Source of the DNA: Verrucomicrobiota bacterium
GTDB lineage: Bacteria > Verrucomicrobiota > Verrucomicrobiia > Limisphaerales > UBA1319
Length of the DNA stretch: 64,000 nucleotides
Direction of reading: 5' to 3'
NCBI GenBank assembly: GCA_022709905.1
Contig: JAKLHY010000015.1
Coordinates: 1 to 64,000, forward strand
The position numbers and the translations under genes were made by a program. Positions within the stretch are counted from its first letter, which is position 1. Every line of letters starts with the position of its first letter. The notes below the pieces were generated by a model. It worked only from the letters and a program-made list of their open reading frames with translations. It was not told the DNA's origin and did no database searches. Shown here piece by piece: positions 28,079-37,598 of the stretch.

Positions 28079-30175
28079 TTAGTTCGCCTCGTAGACCTGG
28101 TAGTACCGGGCCGTGTCGGATGGGGAAACACCGAGGGTTGTCTCCATAATCGTGTTCGTGGCTTGGACCGTCGGCCCGACCTTTCCCCACATTGTGTTTA
28201 CGACGTTCGGTTTGGTTTGGAAGCCGTATCTCCGCCCAATCCGCTCCGCCTCGATTTGCCACACCAACCGGACGGTGTCATTGCTCGGACGGCTGCAACT
28301 CCAGATTCGCGGGTATTCCCCGCCTTGCGGATCGAAGACCCAGAGGCTGTTGTAGTAGGTGAACGTCGGGCAGTCGTATGGGGCGCCGCTGGCGCCACCC
28401 ACCACATAGATCTTCCCTCCCATCGTGACCGACGCGGCAACTAAAGTCGGCGCGGGCATCGCTCGCCGGCTGGTGAACTGGGTCTGAACCGGGTCGTAAG
28501 CGAGCGAGAGGTTGTGGGCGCAACTCGAGCTCGCCGAAAGGCCGCCGAAGAGATAGATCTGGCCGTCTACACTCCCTCCTACTGAGGCATGGGCCCGGAA
28601 CTCCTTTGGGAGCTGGGCTCTCTCTATCCATTGATCGGTTTGGGGGTAATAGATGTAAGTCGTAGCATAGTCAAAGAAGGCGTGGATCTTGCCGTTAACG
28701 ACCTGGACAATCGGGTGCACGGGCGGCACGGACAGATCGCTTTTCCGCGTCCACTGACCGGTCTTCGGATCGTAGCACTCCATGCTGCTAAGGAGGGTCA
28801 TGCTATTATCCCACCCCCCAAGCACGTAGATCAGGCCGTTCAACACGCAGGCGTCCGCGCATATCCGTGCGGTGGGCATATCGGCTTTGCGGGTCCAGGT
28901 GTCGGTCTTGGGATCGTAGGTTTCCACGACCTGAGTAGCCGTGCCCGCGCCGAAATTACCGCCACCCATGACGTAAATGATCCCGTCCACGGCGGCGGCA
29001 ACCGGGCCGTTGCGTGCGGTCGGCATGTCGGTTTTGCGGGTCCAGGTGTCGGTTTTGAGATCATAAGCGAAGAGGCTCTTGATCGGGTAGTTCCAAGAGT
29101 TCGTCTCCCCGCCCGCCACGTAGAGGATGCCGTCCACTTCACAGGCGGCAGCATTGCCGATCGCCATCGGCATGTCCGCCTTGCGGGTCCAGGAACCCGG
29201 ATGGTCTTGCGGATCGAAGACCCAGAGATCGTTGTAGTAGGAGAACGTAGGGCACTGGTTTGGGGCGCCGCTGGCGCCACCCACCACATAGATCTTCCCG
29301 CCCATCGTGGCCGACGCGGCAACCACACAGCCTACGGGCATCTCTGGGGCACTGGTGAACTTGTTCTGGGCCGGATCGTAAACGAACGAGAGATTGTGGG
29401 CACACAACGAACTCGTCGAAAGGCCGCTGAAGAGGTACATTAGGCCGTCCACAGCCGCCCCTGTCGATGGCGATGCGGGGATCTGGGCCTTGCCGGTCCA
29501 TTGGTCCGTTGCTGGATCATAGGCGTATACGCTCCTATCGCAGAACGAGTAGATGATGCCGTCCACGGTTTCGACAACCGGGGATCCGGCGGCCTCGTGG
29601 GGCAGATTCTTCTTGCGCGTCCACTGATCAGTCTTCGGGTCGTAGCATTCCACCGTGACAAAGGAACCCCCGCCCCCGGTCATTCCACCGATGACGTAAA
29701 TCAAGCCGTTCAACGTGCACCCGCCTGCGTGCATTCGGCCCGTTGGCATGGGGGTCTTGGTCGACCAGGTGTCGGTCTTGGGATCGTAAGCTTCCACGAC
29801 TTTGGTGACCGAACCAGCGCCGATATTGCCGCCGCCAATGGCATAAATGATCCCGTCCACGGCGGCGGCAACCGGGCCACTGCGCGCGGTCGGCATATCG
29901 GCTTTGCGCGTCCAGGTGTCGGTCTTGGGATCATAAGCGAAGAGGCTCTTGATCGGGTAGTTCCAAGAGTTCGTTTCGCCTCCCACCACGTAGAGGATGC
30001 CGTCCACCTCGCAGGCAGCGGCGCCGCCTAACGCCATGGGTAAGGGGGCCTTTTTGATCCAAGCGCCTTCGCCGGCCAGGGCTACTCCGAGGTCGAAACC
30101 CAAGCAAACTGCGAGGAGAATGCCGACGGCAACTCGCGATCCGCAGGTCGTTTTCCTTCTGTTGTTTATGTTCAT
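28079..30175 (-). CDS. Exported Kelch-repeat protein with internal 290-residue duplication
   Basis: 698 residues with a signal peptide (cut near ALAGEG, 35). The body consists of Kelch units (VDGILYVVGG...YDPKTDTWTRKADMPTAR) arranged as two near-identical 290-residue halves starting at Trp39 and Trp329. Each is probably one six-bladed beta-propeller. The C-terminal 70 residues carry the surface module ending YYQVYEAN. Kelch propellers bind proteins or sugars and some are enzymes (galactose oxidase-like), but no copper-site residues are evident. The gene is monocistronic by position. Confidence 0.85.
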   Translation of the reverse strand: MNINNRRKTTCGSRVAVGILLAVCLGFDLGVALAGEGAWIKKAPLPMALGGAAACEVDGILYVVGGETNSWNYPIKSLFAYDPKTDTWTRKADMPTARSGPVAAAVDGIIYAIGGGNIGAGSVTKVVEAYDPKTDTWSTKTPMPTGRMHAGGCTLNGLIYVIGGMTGGGGSFVTVECYDPKTDQWTRKKNLPHEAAGSPVVETVDGIIYSFCDRSVYAYDPATDQWTGKAQIPASPSTGAAVDGLMYLFSGLSTSSLCAHNLSFVYDPAQNKFTSAPEMPVGCVVAASATMGGKIYVVGGASGAPNQCPTFSYYNDLWVFDPQDHPGSWTRKADMPMAIGNAAACEVDGILYVAGGETNSWNYPIKSLFAYDLKTDTWTRKTDMPTARNGPVAAAVDGIIYVMGGGNFGAGTATQVVETYDPKTDTWTRKADMPTARICADACVLNGLIYVLGGWDNSMTLLSSMECYDPKTGQWTRKSDLSVPPVHPIVQVVNGKIHAFFDYATTYIYYPQTDQWIERAQLPKEFRAHASVGGSVDGQIYLFGGLSASSSCAHNLSLAYDPVQTQFTSRRAMPAPTLVAASVTMGGKIYVVGGASGAPYDCPTFTYYNSLWVFDPQGGEYPRIWSCSRPSNDTVRLVWQIEAERIGRRYGFQTKPNVVNTMWGKVGPTVQATNTIMETTLGVSPSDTARYYQVYEAN
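29192..30061. repeat. 870-bp tandem duplication, first copy (second at 28322-29191)
   Basis: Long stretches of the two copies agree at the base level, for example the block around 29941-29974 recurs at 29071-29104, exactly 870 bases away. The shift is a whole number of codons (290), so both halves stay in frame within the Kelch gene. Divergence is uneven, highest in the fourth and fifth blades. Confidence 0.75.
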
Positions 30176-30638
30176 AGGATGTTGGTCTGGTTGATCATTT
30201 TGTGCGGTCGCACGTCGCCATCTCCGACGGGGCAGCGCTCACTTCATCGCCAACGCCGCTCCCGCGGGGCGCGTTGCGTGCACTGACCACATACCTGGGA
30301 ATACCGAAAACCTCGGAAGGGTTACAGGACACCTGATGGCGCTGCTCCATGGTTCTCTGCGTTCTCTGCGGCCTCTGCGCCAGATGACGAGTGCGGGATA
30401 GAGGGCTTCGATCGATGACGCACCGCCGAGGGCGGGGGGCTTTGCGGAGACGGCCCAGGTGATGTTTGCATAGGCAAAGTGACAGGTTCATAGTCGGGCG
30501 AGGGGCGGGAACCACCGTTGAAGCCTGTCGCGGCTAAAGGAAGGTGCTGGGTTGCGCTTCCACCCGAGGGCAACCAGGCCACGGTCACAACAGCGAACCT
30601 GTCACCTTGCCCCCGCCGCTGCGACGCCGAGATTGAAG
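30176..30638. other. 463-bp gene-free spacer with a repeated intergenic block
   Basis: No convincing gene. Bases 30250-30325 align with 31165-31238 (shared words: ACGGGG/GCGGGG, CTGGGAA, CCGAAAA, GGTTACAG), which sit at a comparable place before the next gene cluster. An 11-base inverted pair, GTGACAGGTTC (30479-30489) and GAACCTGTCAC (30595-30605), bounds a 127-bp segment. Confidence 0.4.
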
Positions 30639-31091
30639 TCAGTAGATCAGGGTCCCTTCCGTCTTAATACCGTAGGTCATGGTCATGTAGGGATAGTCTG
30701 TCGTGGCCTGGAGATCTATGAATTCGCCACTGGATAGCTCGCCGGTGGCACCCTCGAACCGCCCGGTGCCGTCGACAATCTTGTTCACCCCATCGATGAG
30801 TTCAATGAACAACTGGTCCCCGTTCGCCGCGGTGACGGTGGCCTCAATCTCGTCCACGGTGGATGTTTCGAGATCCATGTGGCCGACCATCGTGATCGTA
30901 GCGAGTCCTATATGGGTGCCGTGAGTCAGGATCGTGCCCTCGAAGTATCCGGTCTGCAGGTTGACCACCAGGATGGCTTGCCCGTAGTCTTTGTATGGTC
31001 GGGCCACCGGGTTCTTCTGGCTGGCGAGGGCCGAGAGGCCCAAGAGGCATGCCCCCAGGGCGATGAGCCTGAATGTTTTGTTGAGGTTCAT
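30639..31091 (-). CDS. Small exported hypothetical beta-protein
   Basis: 150 residues with a signal peptide (MNLNKTFRLIALGACLLGLSALA). The remainder is beta-rich, with DGTGRFEGATGELSSGEF, a motif recurrent in small secreted eight-stranded barrels and adhesin-like bacterial proteins (allene-oxide-cyclase-like or lipocalin-like in shape). No function is assigned. It lies 178 bases after the kinase gene on the same strand, with a spacer that shares sequence with the one upstream of the Kelch gene. Confidence 0.6.
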   Translation of the reverse strand: MNLNKTFRLIALGACLLGLSALASQKNPVARPYKDYGQAILVVNLQTGYFEGTILTHGTHIGLATITMVGHMDLETSTVDEIEATVTAANGDQLFIELIDGVNKIVDGTGRFEGATGELSSGEFIDLQATTDYPYMTMTYGIKTEGTLIY

Positions 31092-31268
31092 GGTAGCTTT
31101 CCTTTCTGTTCTGTTGTGGTTCTGTTTGCGGCAATGTTGTTCGGTGCGGGCCTGTGCGATGCATTCCCAATACCCCTCCCACGGGGTGCGTTTGCCTGCA
31201 CCGGCCGCATACTGGGAAATGCCGAAAAAGCCAAAAAGGTTACAGGGCCTCAGGAAGAGACCGCGAAC

Positions 31269-34200
31269 TCAAGGGCGCCTCCTGGACGGCTCGTTCTTTT
31301 CAATCTCCTCCCACGAGGGTGCGCGCCAGACGACCGTCCCACCTTGGAGGTTGATGGCGAACAGCGTGTTGCCATCGGGTGAAAAGTCGACCCGGGCGAA
31401 AAATCCCGGCTCGCCCGGCAGTGTGAGCACGTCACGCCCAGTGGCCACGTCCCATACCTTGGCCAAGCCTCGTGGGCTGGTGCCTGTGGTGATCAGACGT
31501 CGTCCGTCGGGTGAAAAGACCAATCCGTGCAGAAGGCTGCCATACCCAAGGCCGTCGTGTGTGAGTGCGGGTGGGCGGCTCACGGCGTCCCAAAGCGTAA
31601 TCCTGCCGTCCCGTCCAGCTGTGGCAAACCATCGTCCGTCAGGCGAGAACCTGACGAGCGCGCCACCACTGTAATGGCAGTCAAAGAAAGCCAAACGCTT
31701 TCCGGTCAGAATGTCCCACCACGCGGCGGTTCCGTTCCAGTACCCTTTCGCCACCGTCCGGTCGTCGGGGGCGAGATCAAAGCCCTCGCCGTTGGCGAAG
31801 TCGACGCCCCGCACGTTGACCTCGCGCCACGACGGCACCTCCCAGGTTTGGTTGGTGACCCGCCAGTTGGGCGTGGATTGGTATGCGCCGCAATAAAGAT
31901 AGCGACCACCCGGCGAGAGCAAGATGCCGATGATGAGTCCGGCGTTTCGGAATCCCAGATTGGTGACGCATTGACGAGCGGGCAAATCCCAGATCCGGAC
32001 CGGGCCGTTGGTCACTCCGAGGGCGAGCCAACGCCCGTCTTTCGAAAGGGCTCCGCACGAATAGCCGGTCCCGAGGAAGGACAAAGTCTCGAGCGGTCGG
32101 AGCGTTGCCGTGTCCCACCGTACCACGTGACCTTCCCCACGCCCGATGGTCAGGAACTGCCGGCTGTCGGGTAAGAAGATTAATCCATAGCCCCAGACCG
32201 CGGCAGGCAGCGTTTCATAGGGACGCCTAGTCTTCCCAGCCGAGTCCCAACAACGTACCGTGCCGTCTCTAGCACCGGTCAGGAGGTTCTTTCCCTCTCG
32301 CGACCAGGCAACGGCCCAGACCTCATTCGTGTTCCCCTGGAAGCGACCGAGTTGGGCCTGCCCGACGACATCCCAAAGGCGGAGGGTCTGATCGGCGCTG
32401 ACGGAGGCGAGAGTTGGTCTGTCGGGCGCGAAGGCGAGACCGGCAATCCAGTCCTGATGGCCCTCCAGCCGCGACTCCGCGCGTGTCGCCAACTCCCACA
32501 CGTGCAGAATCTTATAATCGGAACCGCACGCGGCGGCGAGCCACCGGCTGTCGCGCGAGAAGGCCAGCGAGTTGATACAATCAGCGGCCTCGGGCAAGAC
32601 CAAAGATTTCTCCTCCCGGCAGGCAGGCCAATCCCAAAGTCGAATCTCCGGTTTCATCGCGCCCACAGCTAACCACCGACCATCCGGCGAGAAGTGGACA
32701 CATCCCGCATGGGCGGTATACCCCGGCCCCCTTTTCGAAGCTTTTGCAGGCTGGCGGAGGATTGGCGGATAGGTTCCCGCCAATCCGGCGATCGGCTCCG
32801 CTGCCGAGGTCGCCGGCGCGAACCTGTCCAGGAACCGATCCGCGGGCGAGTAGGCAAGCGGGGCCGTGGCAATGTTGGTCAAGACTTGGTTTGACGCGAC
32901 GTCCCAAATTCGCAGAGCGCCATCCTCGGCTAAGGTGGCCAGCCACCTCGCGTCGGGCGCGAAGGCCAGCGATACGACAAGATTGCTGGAATGCGGGAAG
33001 CGGGCCATTTCCTTCTGAGCGGTCAGGTCCCAGAGAGTGACGAATGCCGCGCCGCTGTCCTCGCGGCTCCCCCAGGCGAGGAAACGGCCTTCGGGTGAGA
33101 AATCCAGGGCCTTGTAACGCACATACCGACCGGCCACTGGCAACTCGGTCACCGGTTGCCTGGTCACGGCGTCCCAGAGGGCCACGGCACCGTTTTCTTG
33201 CCCCACAGCCAGCCACTTCCCGTCGGGCGAGAAAGCAAGTGCCCAAATGGCGTTTGTGAACTGGTGCATTATGGAGCGTTCTTCGCCTCGGCATTGCGCC
33301 CATAAGTAACGCCATTCCCAGCCGCGCAAGTTCATTGCGGATTGCGGATTGTGGATTGTGGATTTCTCAATAGGCTGGTGGCGTTTCAGCTGCTCGCGAG
33401 CGCTACTAAGTTTGTCATCATCGAGTGCCTGCTGCACGAGGTTCATGTCCGCCGCGTAAGCGTTGCGCCGAGCCAGGAGGGCTTCGACCTCCGCCCGACG
33501 CCATTGCCAAGTCACACCCGCCAAACCCAATAACAGGCTCGACAGTGCGACGCCGGTGAGCGCAGCCAGCCGCGGATTGCGCCGGCACCAGCGCCAGACC
33601 TTGCCGGCTAGGCTAATGGGTCGAGCCACCACCGGCTTGCCTTCGAGAAACCGACCTAATTCCTCCGCCAGCGACTCCGCCGTGCTGTAACGTTGGGCCG
33701 GCTCCTTCTCCAGGCACTTTTGACAGACCGTCTCGATGTCCTTGGGCACTGCGGGATTCAACAGTCGAGGCCGGAGCGGGTCTTGATGTACCACCTGATG
33801 CAGGATGTCGGTCAGCGCTTCACCCACAAACGGAGGTCGGCCGGTGAGGAGTTGATACAGAATCGCTCCGAGCGCATAAACGTCGCTCCGCCGGCCGATG
33901 TGTCCGCGCTGACCCGACGCCTGCTCAGGCGGAATGAACGCTGGCGAACCCAGCACTTGACCGCTCAGGGTGAACTCGCTGCCGGTGTCCAACCGCTTGG
34001 CCAGACCAAAGTCCGTCACACGCGATTGATCGTTCGGGTCGATCAGCACGTTCGACGGCTTCAGATCCCGGTGCAGAATGCCCCGCTCATGGGCGAAGTG
34101 AACCGCCTCGGCAATGGTCCGGAGATACTGGGCGGCCCGCCGAGCGGGGAGTGGACCGTTCCGGCTGATGTCCGCCAACGTCGGTCCCGGCACATAGTCC

Positions 34201-34610
34201 ATCACTAGATAATGTTGGCCCTCGGCAAGGCCCACCTCGTGCACCGCAACGATGTTCGGATGCATCAGACTGCCGGCGGTGACGGCTTCCGTGCGGAACC
34301 GGTTCACGGCCTCCTGATTGCCCAGTGCGGCCAGCGAGAGCACTTTCACCGCGACGTCCCGCTCCAAACTGATCTGCCGGGCCTTATACACCACGCCCAT
34401 GCCGCCTTGGCCGATCCGTTCGAGCAATTCAAAGGCGCCCAACCGACGTGGGAGCGCCTCTCCTGGCGGGCTCGAGGGCTCCGTTACCGATGGTTCTTCC
34501 ACGGCCACCGATTGGGTGGCTTGCGCCATCAGGCACGTGGGACATAGCCAAGGCCGTGTCGTGGCGGGCAACGCGGCCCCGCATCGTGGGCAAATGCGCG
34601 TCGTACTCAT
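31269..34610 (-). CDS. Transmembrane Ser/Thr protein kinase with zinc knuckle and WD40 propellers
   Basis: 1113 residues. A zinc-binding N-terminus has Cys7, Cys10, Cys23 and Cys26. The Hanks-type kinase (about 58-330) has the glycine loop IGQGGMGVVY, AVKVL with Lys89, HRDLKPSN with Asp182 and DFGLAKR with Asp200, all intact; GSPAFIPPEQ is the activation-loop end. One transmembrane helix (LAALTGVALSSLLLGLAGVTW) follows. The remaining 700 residues are WD40 repeats (FSPDGRWLAVG...IRLWDW), enough for about two propellers, placed on the far side of the membrane. It probably senses a periplasmic partner and phosphorylates cytoplasmic targets. The neighbours upstream are a prepilin and an ECF sigma factor on the same strand. 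Confidence 0.92.
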   Translation of the reverse strand: MSTTRICPRCGAALPATTRPWLCPTCLMAQATQSVAVEEPSVTEPSSPPGEALPRRLGAFELLERIGQGGMGVVYKARQISLERDVAVKVLSLAALGNQEAVNRFRTEAVTAGSLMHPNIVAVHEVGLAEGQHYLVMDYVPGPTLADISRNGPLPARRAAQYLRTIAEAVHFAHERGILHRDLKPSNVLIDPNDQSRVTDFGLAKRLDTGSEFTLSGQVLGSPAFIPPEQASGQRGHIGRRSDVYALGAILYQLLTGRPPFVGEALTDILHQVVHQDPLRPRLLNPAVPKDIETVCQKCLEKEPAQRYSTAESLAEELGRFLEGKPVVARPISLAGKVWRWCRRNPRLAALTGVALSSLLLGLAGVTWQWRRAEVEALLARRNAYAADMNLVQQALDDDKLSSAREQLKRHQPIEKSTIHNPQSAMNLRGWEWRYLWAQCRGEERSIMHQFTNAIWALAFSPDGKWLAVGQENGAVALWDAVTRQPVTELPVAGRYVRYKALDFSPEGRFLAWGSREDSGAAFVTLWDLTAQKEMARFPHSSNLVVSLAFAPDARWLATLAEDGALRIWDVASNQVLTNIATAPLAYSPADRFLDRFAPATSAAEPIAGLAGTYPPILRQPAKASKRGPGYTAHAGCVHFSPDGRWLAVGAMKPEIRLWDWPACREEKSLVLPEAADCINSLAFSRDSRWLAAACGSDYKILHVWELATRAESRLEGHQDWIAGLAFAPDRPTLASVSADQTLRLWDVVGQAQLGRFQGNTNEVWAVAWSREGKNLLTGARDGTVRCWDSAGKTRRPYETLPAAVWGYGLIFLPDSRQFLTIGRGEGHVVRWDTATLRPLETLSFLGTGYSCGALSKDGRWLALGVTNGPVRIWDLPARQCVTNLGFRNAGLIIGILLSPGGRYLYCGAYQSTPNWRVTNQTWEVPSWREVNVRGVDFANGEGFDLAPDDRTVAKGYWNGTAAWWDILTGKRLAFFDCHYSGGALVRFSPDGRWFATAGRDGRITLWDAVSRPPALTHDGLGYGSLLHGLVFSPDGRRLITTGTSPRGLAKVWDVATGRDVLTLPGEPGFFARVDFSPDGNTLFAINLQGGTVVWRAPSWEEIEKNEPSRRRP

Positions 34611-34636
34611 TAGTCAACCCGAGGTTTTTGGGTCGG

Positions 34637-35620
34637 TCAGTTGCCCTTCTGGAATGTCCGCTGCTGGAGCCAGCCTACGTCCGGATTGCCTGGAGAGGTG
34701 TTCCCTTCAGTAGAGGTCCGAGCGATGGGATAGTGCGGCACCAACCGCGGCATGGTCCGAGGGTCCAGCCACTTATGAGCTTCGACGTGGCCATCGGCGA
34801 AGCTGACGTTGCCCTTTCCATTGTGGTAGCTGGCTGGGTAACCCAGTAGCCGATACAGGGCCGGATTGCCCTCCAACAATCCATACGGAACAAGCATGAA
34901 TATACTGAATAGAATGGAGTCCTCCCTCTCCTCGAGGAATACAAGACACTGCACCGGCCCCAGATTCCGGATGTCGTCGATCTTTTTCACCCGATGTCGA
35001 TCCATCCAGCCCGTATCCCAGGCGGGGCGCTGGAGTGTTCGGGTAGGATGATATATTCCGAGATGCTCGTTCATAGAGAGGCTCCGTGTGCGTGCGAGGC
35101 GCTGGCCCTGAACGGTGCGCGTGCTATGATCGGCCGGACAACGCCAGATGCCTGGCACGGCATCATACCGCGCCAGCGGGCTTCTAAGCAGATAGGAAAT
35201 ATCGGTGCTTTCTTGTGGCGGCCTCGTCCCTTCGAAGCCCTCATGGTCCAGTGTCAAGGTCCCCCGCACCCACGATTCCCAATCGGCTACGGCCTGGTCG
35301 GCGTCGTTCATCACCACGTGTTGGCCGTTGTCATCAGCATACATCGTCCACGCCAGCGTCATCTGTTTCAGGTGGTTCAGGCACTTGATCTCTTGGGCCT
35401 TGGTCTTGGCTTTGGAGAGCGCGGGTAAAAGGAGGGAGGCCAGCATGGCGATGATAGCGATGACCACTAAAAGCTCGACAAGAGTGAAGGCGCGCCAAGA
35501 GATAGAAGTGCCTTTCACCGGAGGAAACGAAGAGAACGAAGGGGACTCACTCAGGCATGGCTCTTCGGTGGATCTTATGGGTCCGATTCGTTTCCTTCGC
35601 TGCCATCTGTAAAAACTCAT
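34637..35620 (-). CDS. Type II secretion/type IV pilin-like prepilin (DUF1559-like)
   Basis: 327 residues from the ATG at 35620. The reading frame continues upstream into a decayed copy of the kinase N-terminus, which is not part of this gene. [29 protein letters not shown] is a prepilin cleavage/methylation signal with its hydrophobic helix. The C-terminus has [23 protein letters not shown], the closing motif common in the large Verrucomicrobiota/Planctomycetota pseudopilin family. It is exported through a type II/IV-pilus-like machine; exact role unknown. It lies 26 bases before the kinase gene. Confidence 0.85.
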   Translation of the reverse strand: MSFYRWQRRKRIGPIRSTEEPCLSESPSFSSFPPVKGTSISWRAFTLVELLVVIAIIAMLASLLLPALSKAKTKAQEIKCLNHLKQMTLAWTMYADDNGQHVVMNDADQAVADWESWVRGTLTLDHEGFEGTRPPQESTDISYLLRSPLARYDAVPGIWRCPADHSTRTVQGQRLARTRSLSMNEHLGIYHPTRTLQRPAWDTGWMDRHRVKKIDDIRNLGPVQCLVFLEEREDSILFSIFMLVPYGLLEGNPALYRLLGYPASYHNGKGNVSFADGHVEAHKWLDPRTMPRLVPHYPIARTSTEGNTSPGNPDVGWLQQRTFQKGN

Positions 35621-35779
35621 GGCGCCTTCTGCTGTTTCTCTGTCACACCGATCTCGTCCCCCCAGGGTGCCGCCCGTTGGCTGGGCGGCAGACCATTTCG
35701 GGCCAAGTCCGCCACAGTTGGCTCCGCCTCGCGGGCAAATCCGCGTCGTATTCATTGGTCAACCCGAGGTCTTGGGCCG
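35621..35779 (-). pseudogene. Decayed copy of the kinase zinc-knuckle start
   Basis: Read on the minus strand, [16 protein letters not shown] at 35755 mirrors MSTTRICPRCGAALPA of the intact kinase, including identical upstream bases (ACCTCGGGTTGAC followed by AATGA). The second metal Cys is lost and the similarity fades within about 30 codons, just before the prepilin start. It is a remnant of a duplicated kinase gene. Confidence 0.6.
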
Positions 35780-35828
35780 CCGTGCGGCCCTGCGAGTACA
35801 AATACCCAAACACGCTCCACGGTTACAT

Positions 35829-36578
35829 TCAGCCACGAAAAACCGCTTGAAGCGTCCGCAACTCTTCCTCCAGATCGGCGGGTGAATGCACGGTTTCGGC
35901 GACCTGTTCAAGCAGCAGGTCCCGATACCGTCGGCGCAGCCGATGCACAGCCACTTTCACGGCTCCCTCCGTCATCTGCAGACCGGCGCCCACCTCGGCA
36001 TAGGTCAACTCACCCGGGTCACCGGAAAGGAACCTGCCGAGCCGTTCGAAGAGGGTTCTCTTGCCCTCTACCGTGTATTCCTCCTCCAGCCGTTCGTAAG
36101 TCGTCTCGATTAAATGCGTAACCCAGGCCCGATCAAACAGCAGATCCGGTGATGAGGTGTCGGCGGCGTCCAGGCGATACCGTTGCTCGGCCTTTTCACC
36201 GTCAAAGGGGACGTGCCGGACCCGACCGCCGCGCTTGACGGTGAGGTTCCGCCGTCGTTCCTTCAGGAGAAACCGCTTCACCGCGCAGAGGAGGAACCAC
36301 CGGAACCGGCCGCGTGCGGGCTGCACCGCCCGTAAATAACGACGATCTATCAACCGGGAGAAAAACTCCTGGGTCAGATCCTCCGCGTCCACCACCGAGT
36401 ACCCAGAGCTACGCACGTAGGCATAGAGGGGGTACCAATAAGTGCGGCAAAGCTGTTCCAGTGCCGCCTGGGCCTGAGACGAAGGCTCCTCCCGGGCGGC
36501 GAGTACCACGCTCCAGTGAGTTGTGGTGAACTGCCGGTTAGCGCCGGAAGATGTCTCATGACAAGAATCCTCGGCCAT
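35829..36578 (-). CDS. ECF-type RNA polymerase sigma factor
   Basis: 249 residues. Region sigma2 includes LYAYVRSSGYSVVDAEDLTQEFFSRLI and PARGRFRWFLLCAVKRFLLKERRR (core binding and -10 recognition). Region sigma4 has LTYAEVGAGLQMTEGAVKVAVHRLRRRYRDLL, a helix-turn-helix for the -35 element. It is somewhat longer than typical ECF factors, with an N-terminal FTTTHWSVVLAA segment shared by the kinase-associated ECF groups of Planctomycetota and Verrucomicrobiota. No anti-sigma gene is adjacent, so control through the neighbouring kinase is a reasonable inference. Confidence 0.88.
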   Translation of the reverse strand: MAEDSCHETSSGANRQFTTTHWSVVLAAREEPSSQAQAALEQLCRTYWYPLYAYVRSSGYSVVDAEDLTQEFFSRLIDRRYLRAVQPARGRFRWFLLCAVKRFLLKERRRNLTVKRGGRVRHVPFDGEKAEQRYRLDAADTSSPDLLFDRAWVTHLIETTYERLEEEYTVEGKRTLFERLGRFLSGDPGELTYAEVGAGLQMTEGAVKVAVHRLRRRYRDLLLEQVAETVHSPADLEEELRTLQAVFRG

Positions 36579-36711
36579 AACTTATGAAATCTCAGACCTA
36601 TTCAGCACAACCCCGATACTACGGCTCCCTCAGCGTGCCATCATAGCCGAGGATTCTCACCTTAGCCCGGACTGCCCCTACCGGACCCACTAGATTCGGC
36701 GCCTCAAGGCC

Positions 36712-37047
36712 CTAACAACCTTCGCAAACGACCTCCGCCATGCAGCCTGCGCCGCCGCGCTTCGTCACGACGACGAATACCGCCTTGATATCCGCATCTT
36801 TGAGTTCAGCCCAGAGTTGCAGGTCGATCCCCGGTTCCATGCTCGGCTCGAACAGGACCTCAAGGTTGCCGTTGTTGTGCATCGTCGCAAAGCTCTGCGA
36901 GAAATCGCTGTGCAGGACAATCGGTGTTGAGGTCAGCCCGATGAGGCGCGTTTCGCGGAAAGAACCTAGACGAGATGATCTTGCCTGCGCCCTTCCTCGA
37001 AAACCTCCCAGAAGCTGCCCATGACCAGTCTCTAGCGAGTCATTGGC
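36712..37047 (-). pseudogene. Coding relic without start codon
   Basis: On the minus strand a stop-free frame of 111 codons ends at 36712. It reads like genuine protein from FRETRLIGLTSTPIVLHSDF through NGNLEVLFEPSMEPGIDLQL to DIKAVFVVVTKRGGAG, but there is no plausible start and a stop (TGA at 37048-37050) precedes it. A neighbouring frame gives MGSFWEVFEEGRRQDHL at the upstream edge, suggesting a frameshift. Family unknown. It is part of the debris field upstream of the sigma factor. Confidence 0.4.
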
Positions 37048-37050
37048 TCA

Positions 37051-37314
37051 GCTATCAATGTGAAATTTACGCTATAATTCAGGAACATCAAGGGAGGTGA
37101 CTCAGCAATTCTCCTTTGGGTCCGGAGCGCGGCTGTCTAAAACGAGAGTTGCTGGAGATGACTTCAGATGAGTCAAGTTACTGGGGGGATATTGGCGCCG
37201 GGAGGCAGGATCGATCCGAATCTTGACTCACTTTGAGCGGAGGTAAGAGCCGCAGGCGATCGTGAGACGGGAGATGATGATTGAGGAAATGAAGAGAGCT
37301 CGTTGTTTCTTGGG
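37051..37314. other. Gene-free spacer
   Basis: About 260 bases with no credible coding frame, repeat or promoter that I can support. It separates two decayed gene fragments. Confidence 0.4.
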
Positions 37315-37598
37315 CGGTCAGTCACCCCTTTGGAATGTCCGCTCCTAGAGGCAGCCAAGGTCCCGACCGGCCCAGGTTCGGGCGTGGAGCTCGATCCAGA
37401 CTTCATCCGAAAACACCAGCCGGTCACGGCGTGAACGCAGCGTGTCCGCCAGGGCCTCGCCCACAAACGGGGCCGACCGGTCAGCAGTTGGTAGAGAATG
37501 GCTCCGAGAGTGTATATGTCGCTCCGCCGCCACGTGTGACTCACTGGCGTCCCATTCCCCCTTGTCTGGCCCCGCCTGGTCAGGCACACTTTAGCCAT
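37315..37598 (-). pseudogene. Kinase fragment joined to a prepilin tail fragment
   Basis: Minus strand. RRSDIYTLGAILYQLLTGRP (37470-37529) matches RRSDVYALGAILYQLLTGRP of the intact kinase; a frameshift near 37470 leads to PFVGEALADTL (37438-37470), matching its continuation. After about 60 unrelated bases, 37315-37375 aligns with the last codons of the intact prepilin gene (shared CGGACATTCC and neighbouring bases). This is what remains of a second kinase/prepilin pair. Confidence 0.7.
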
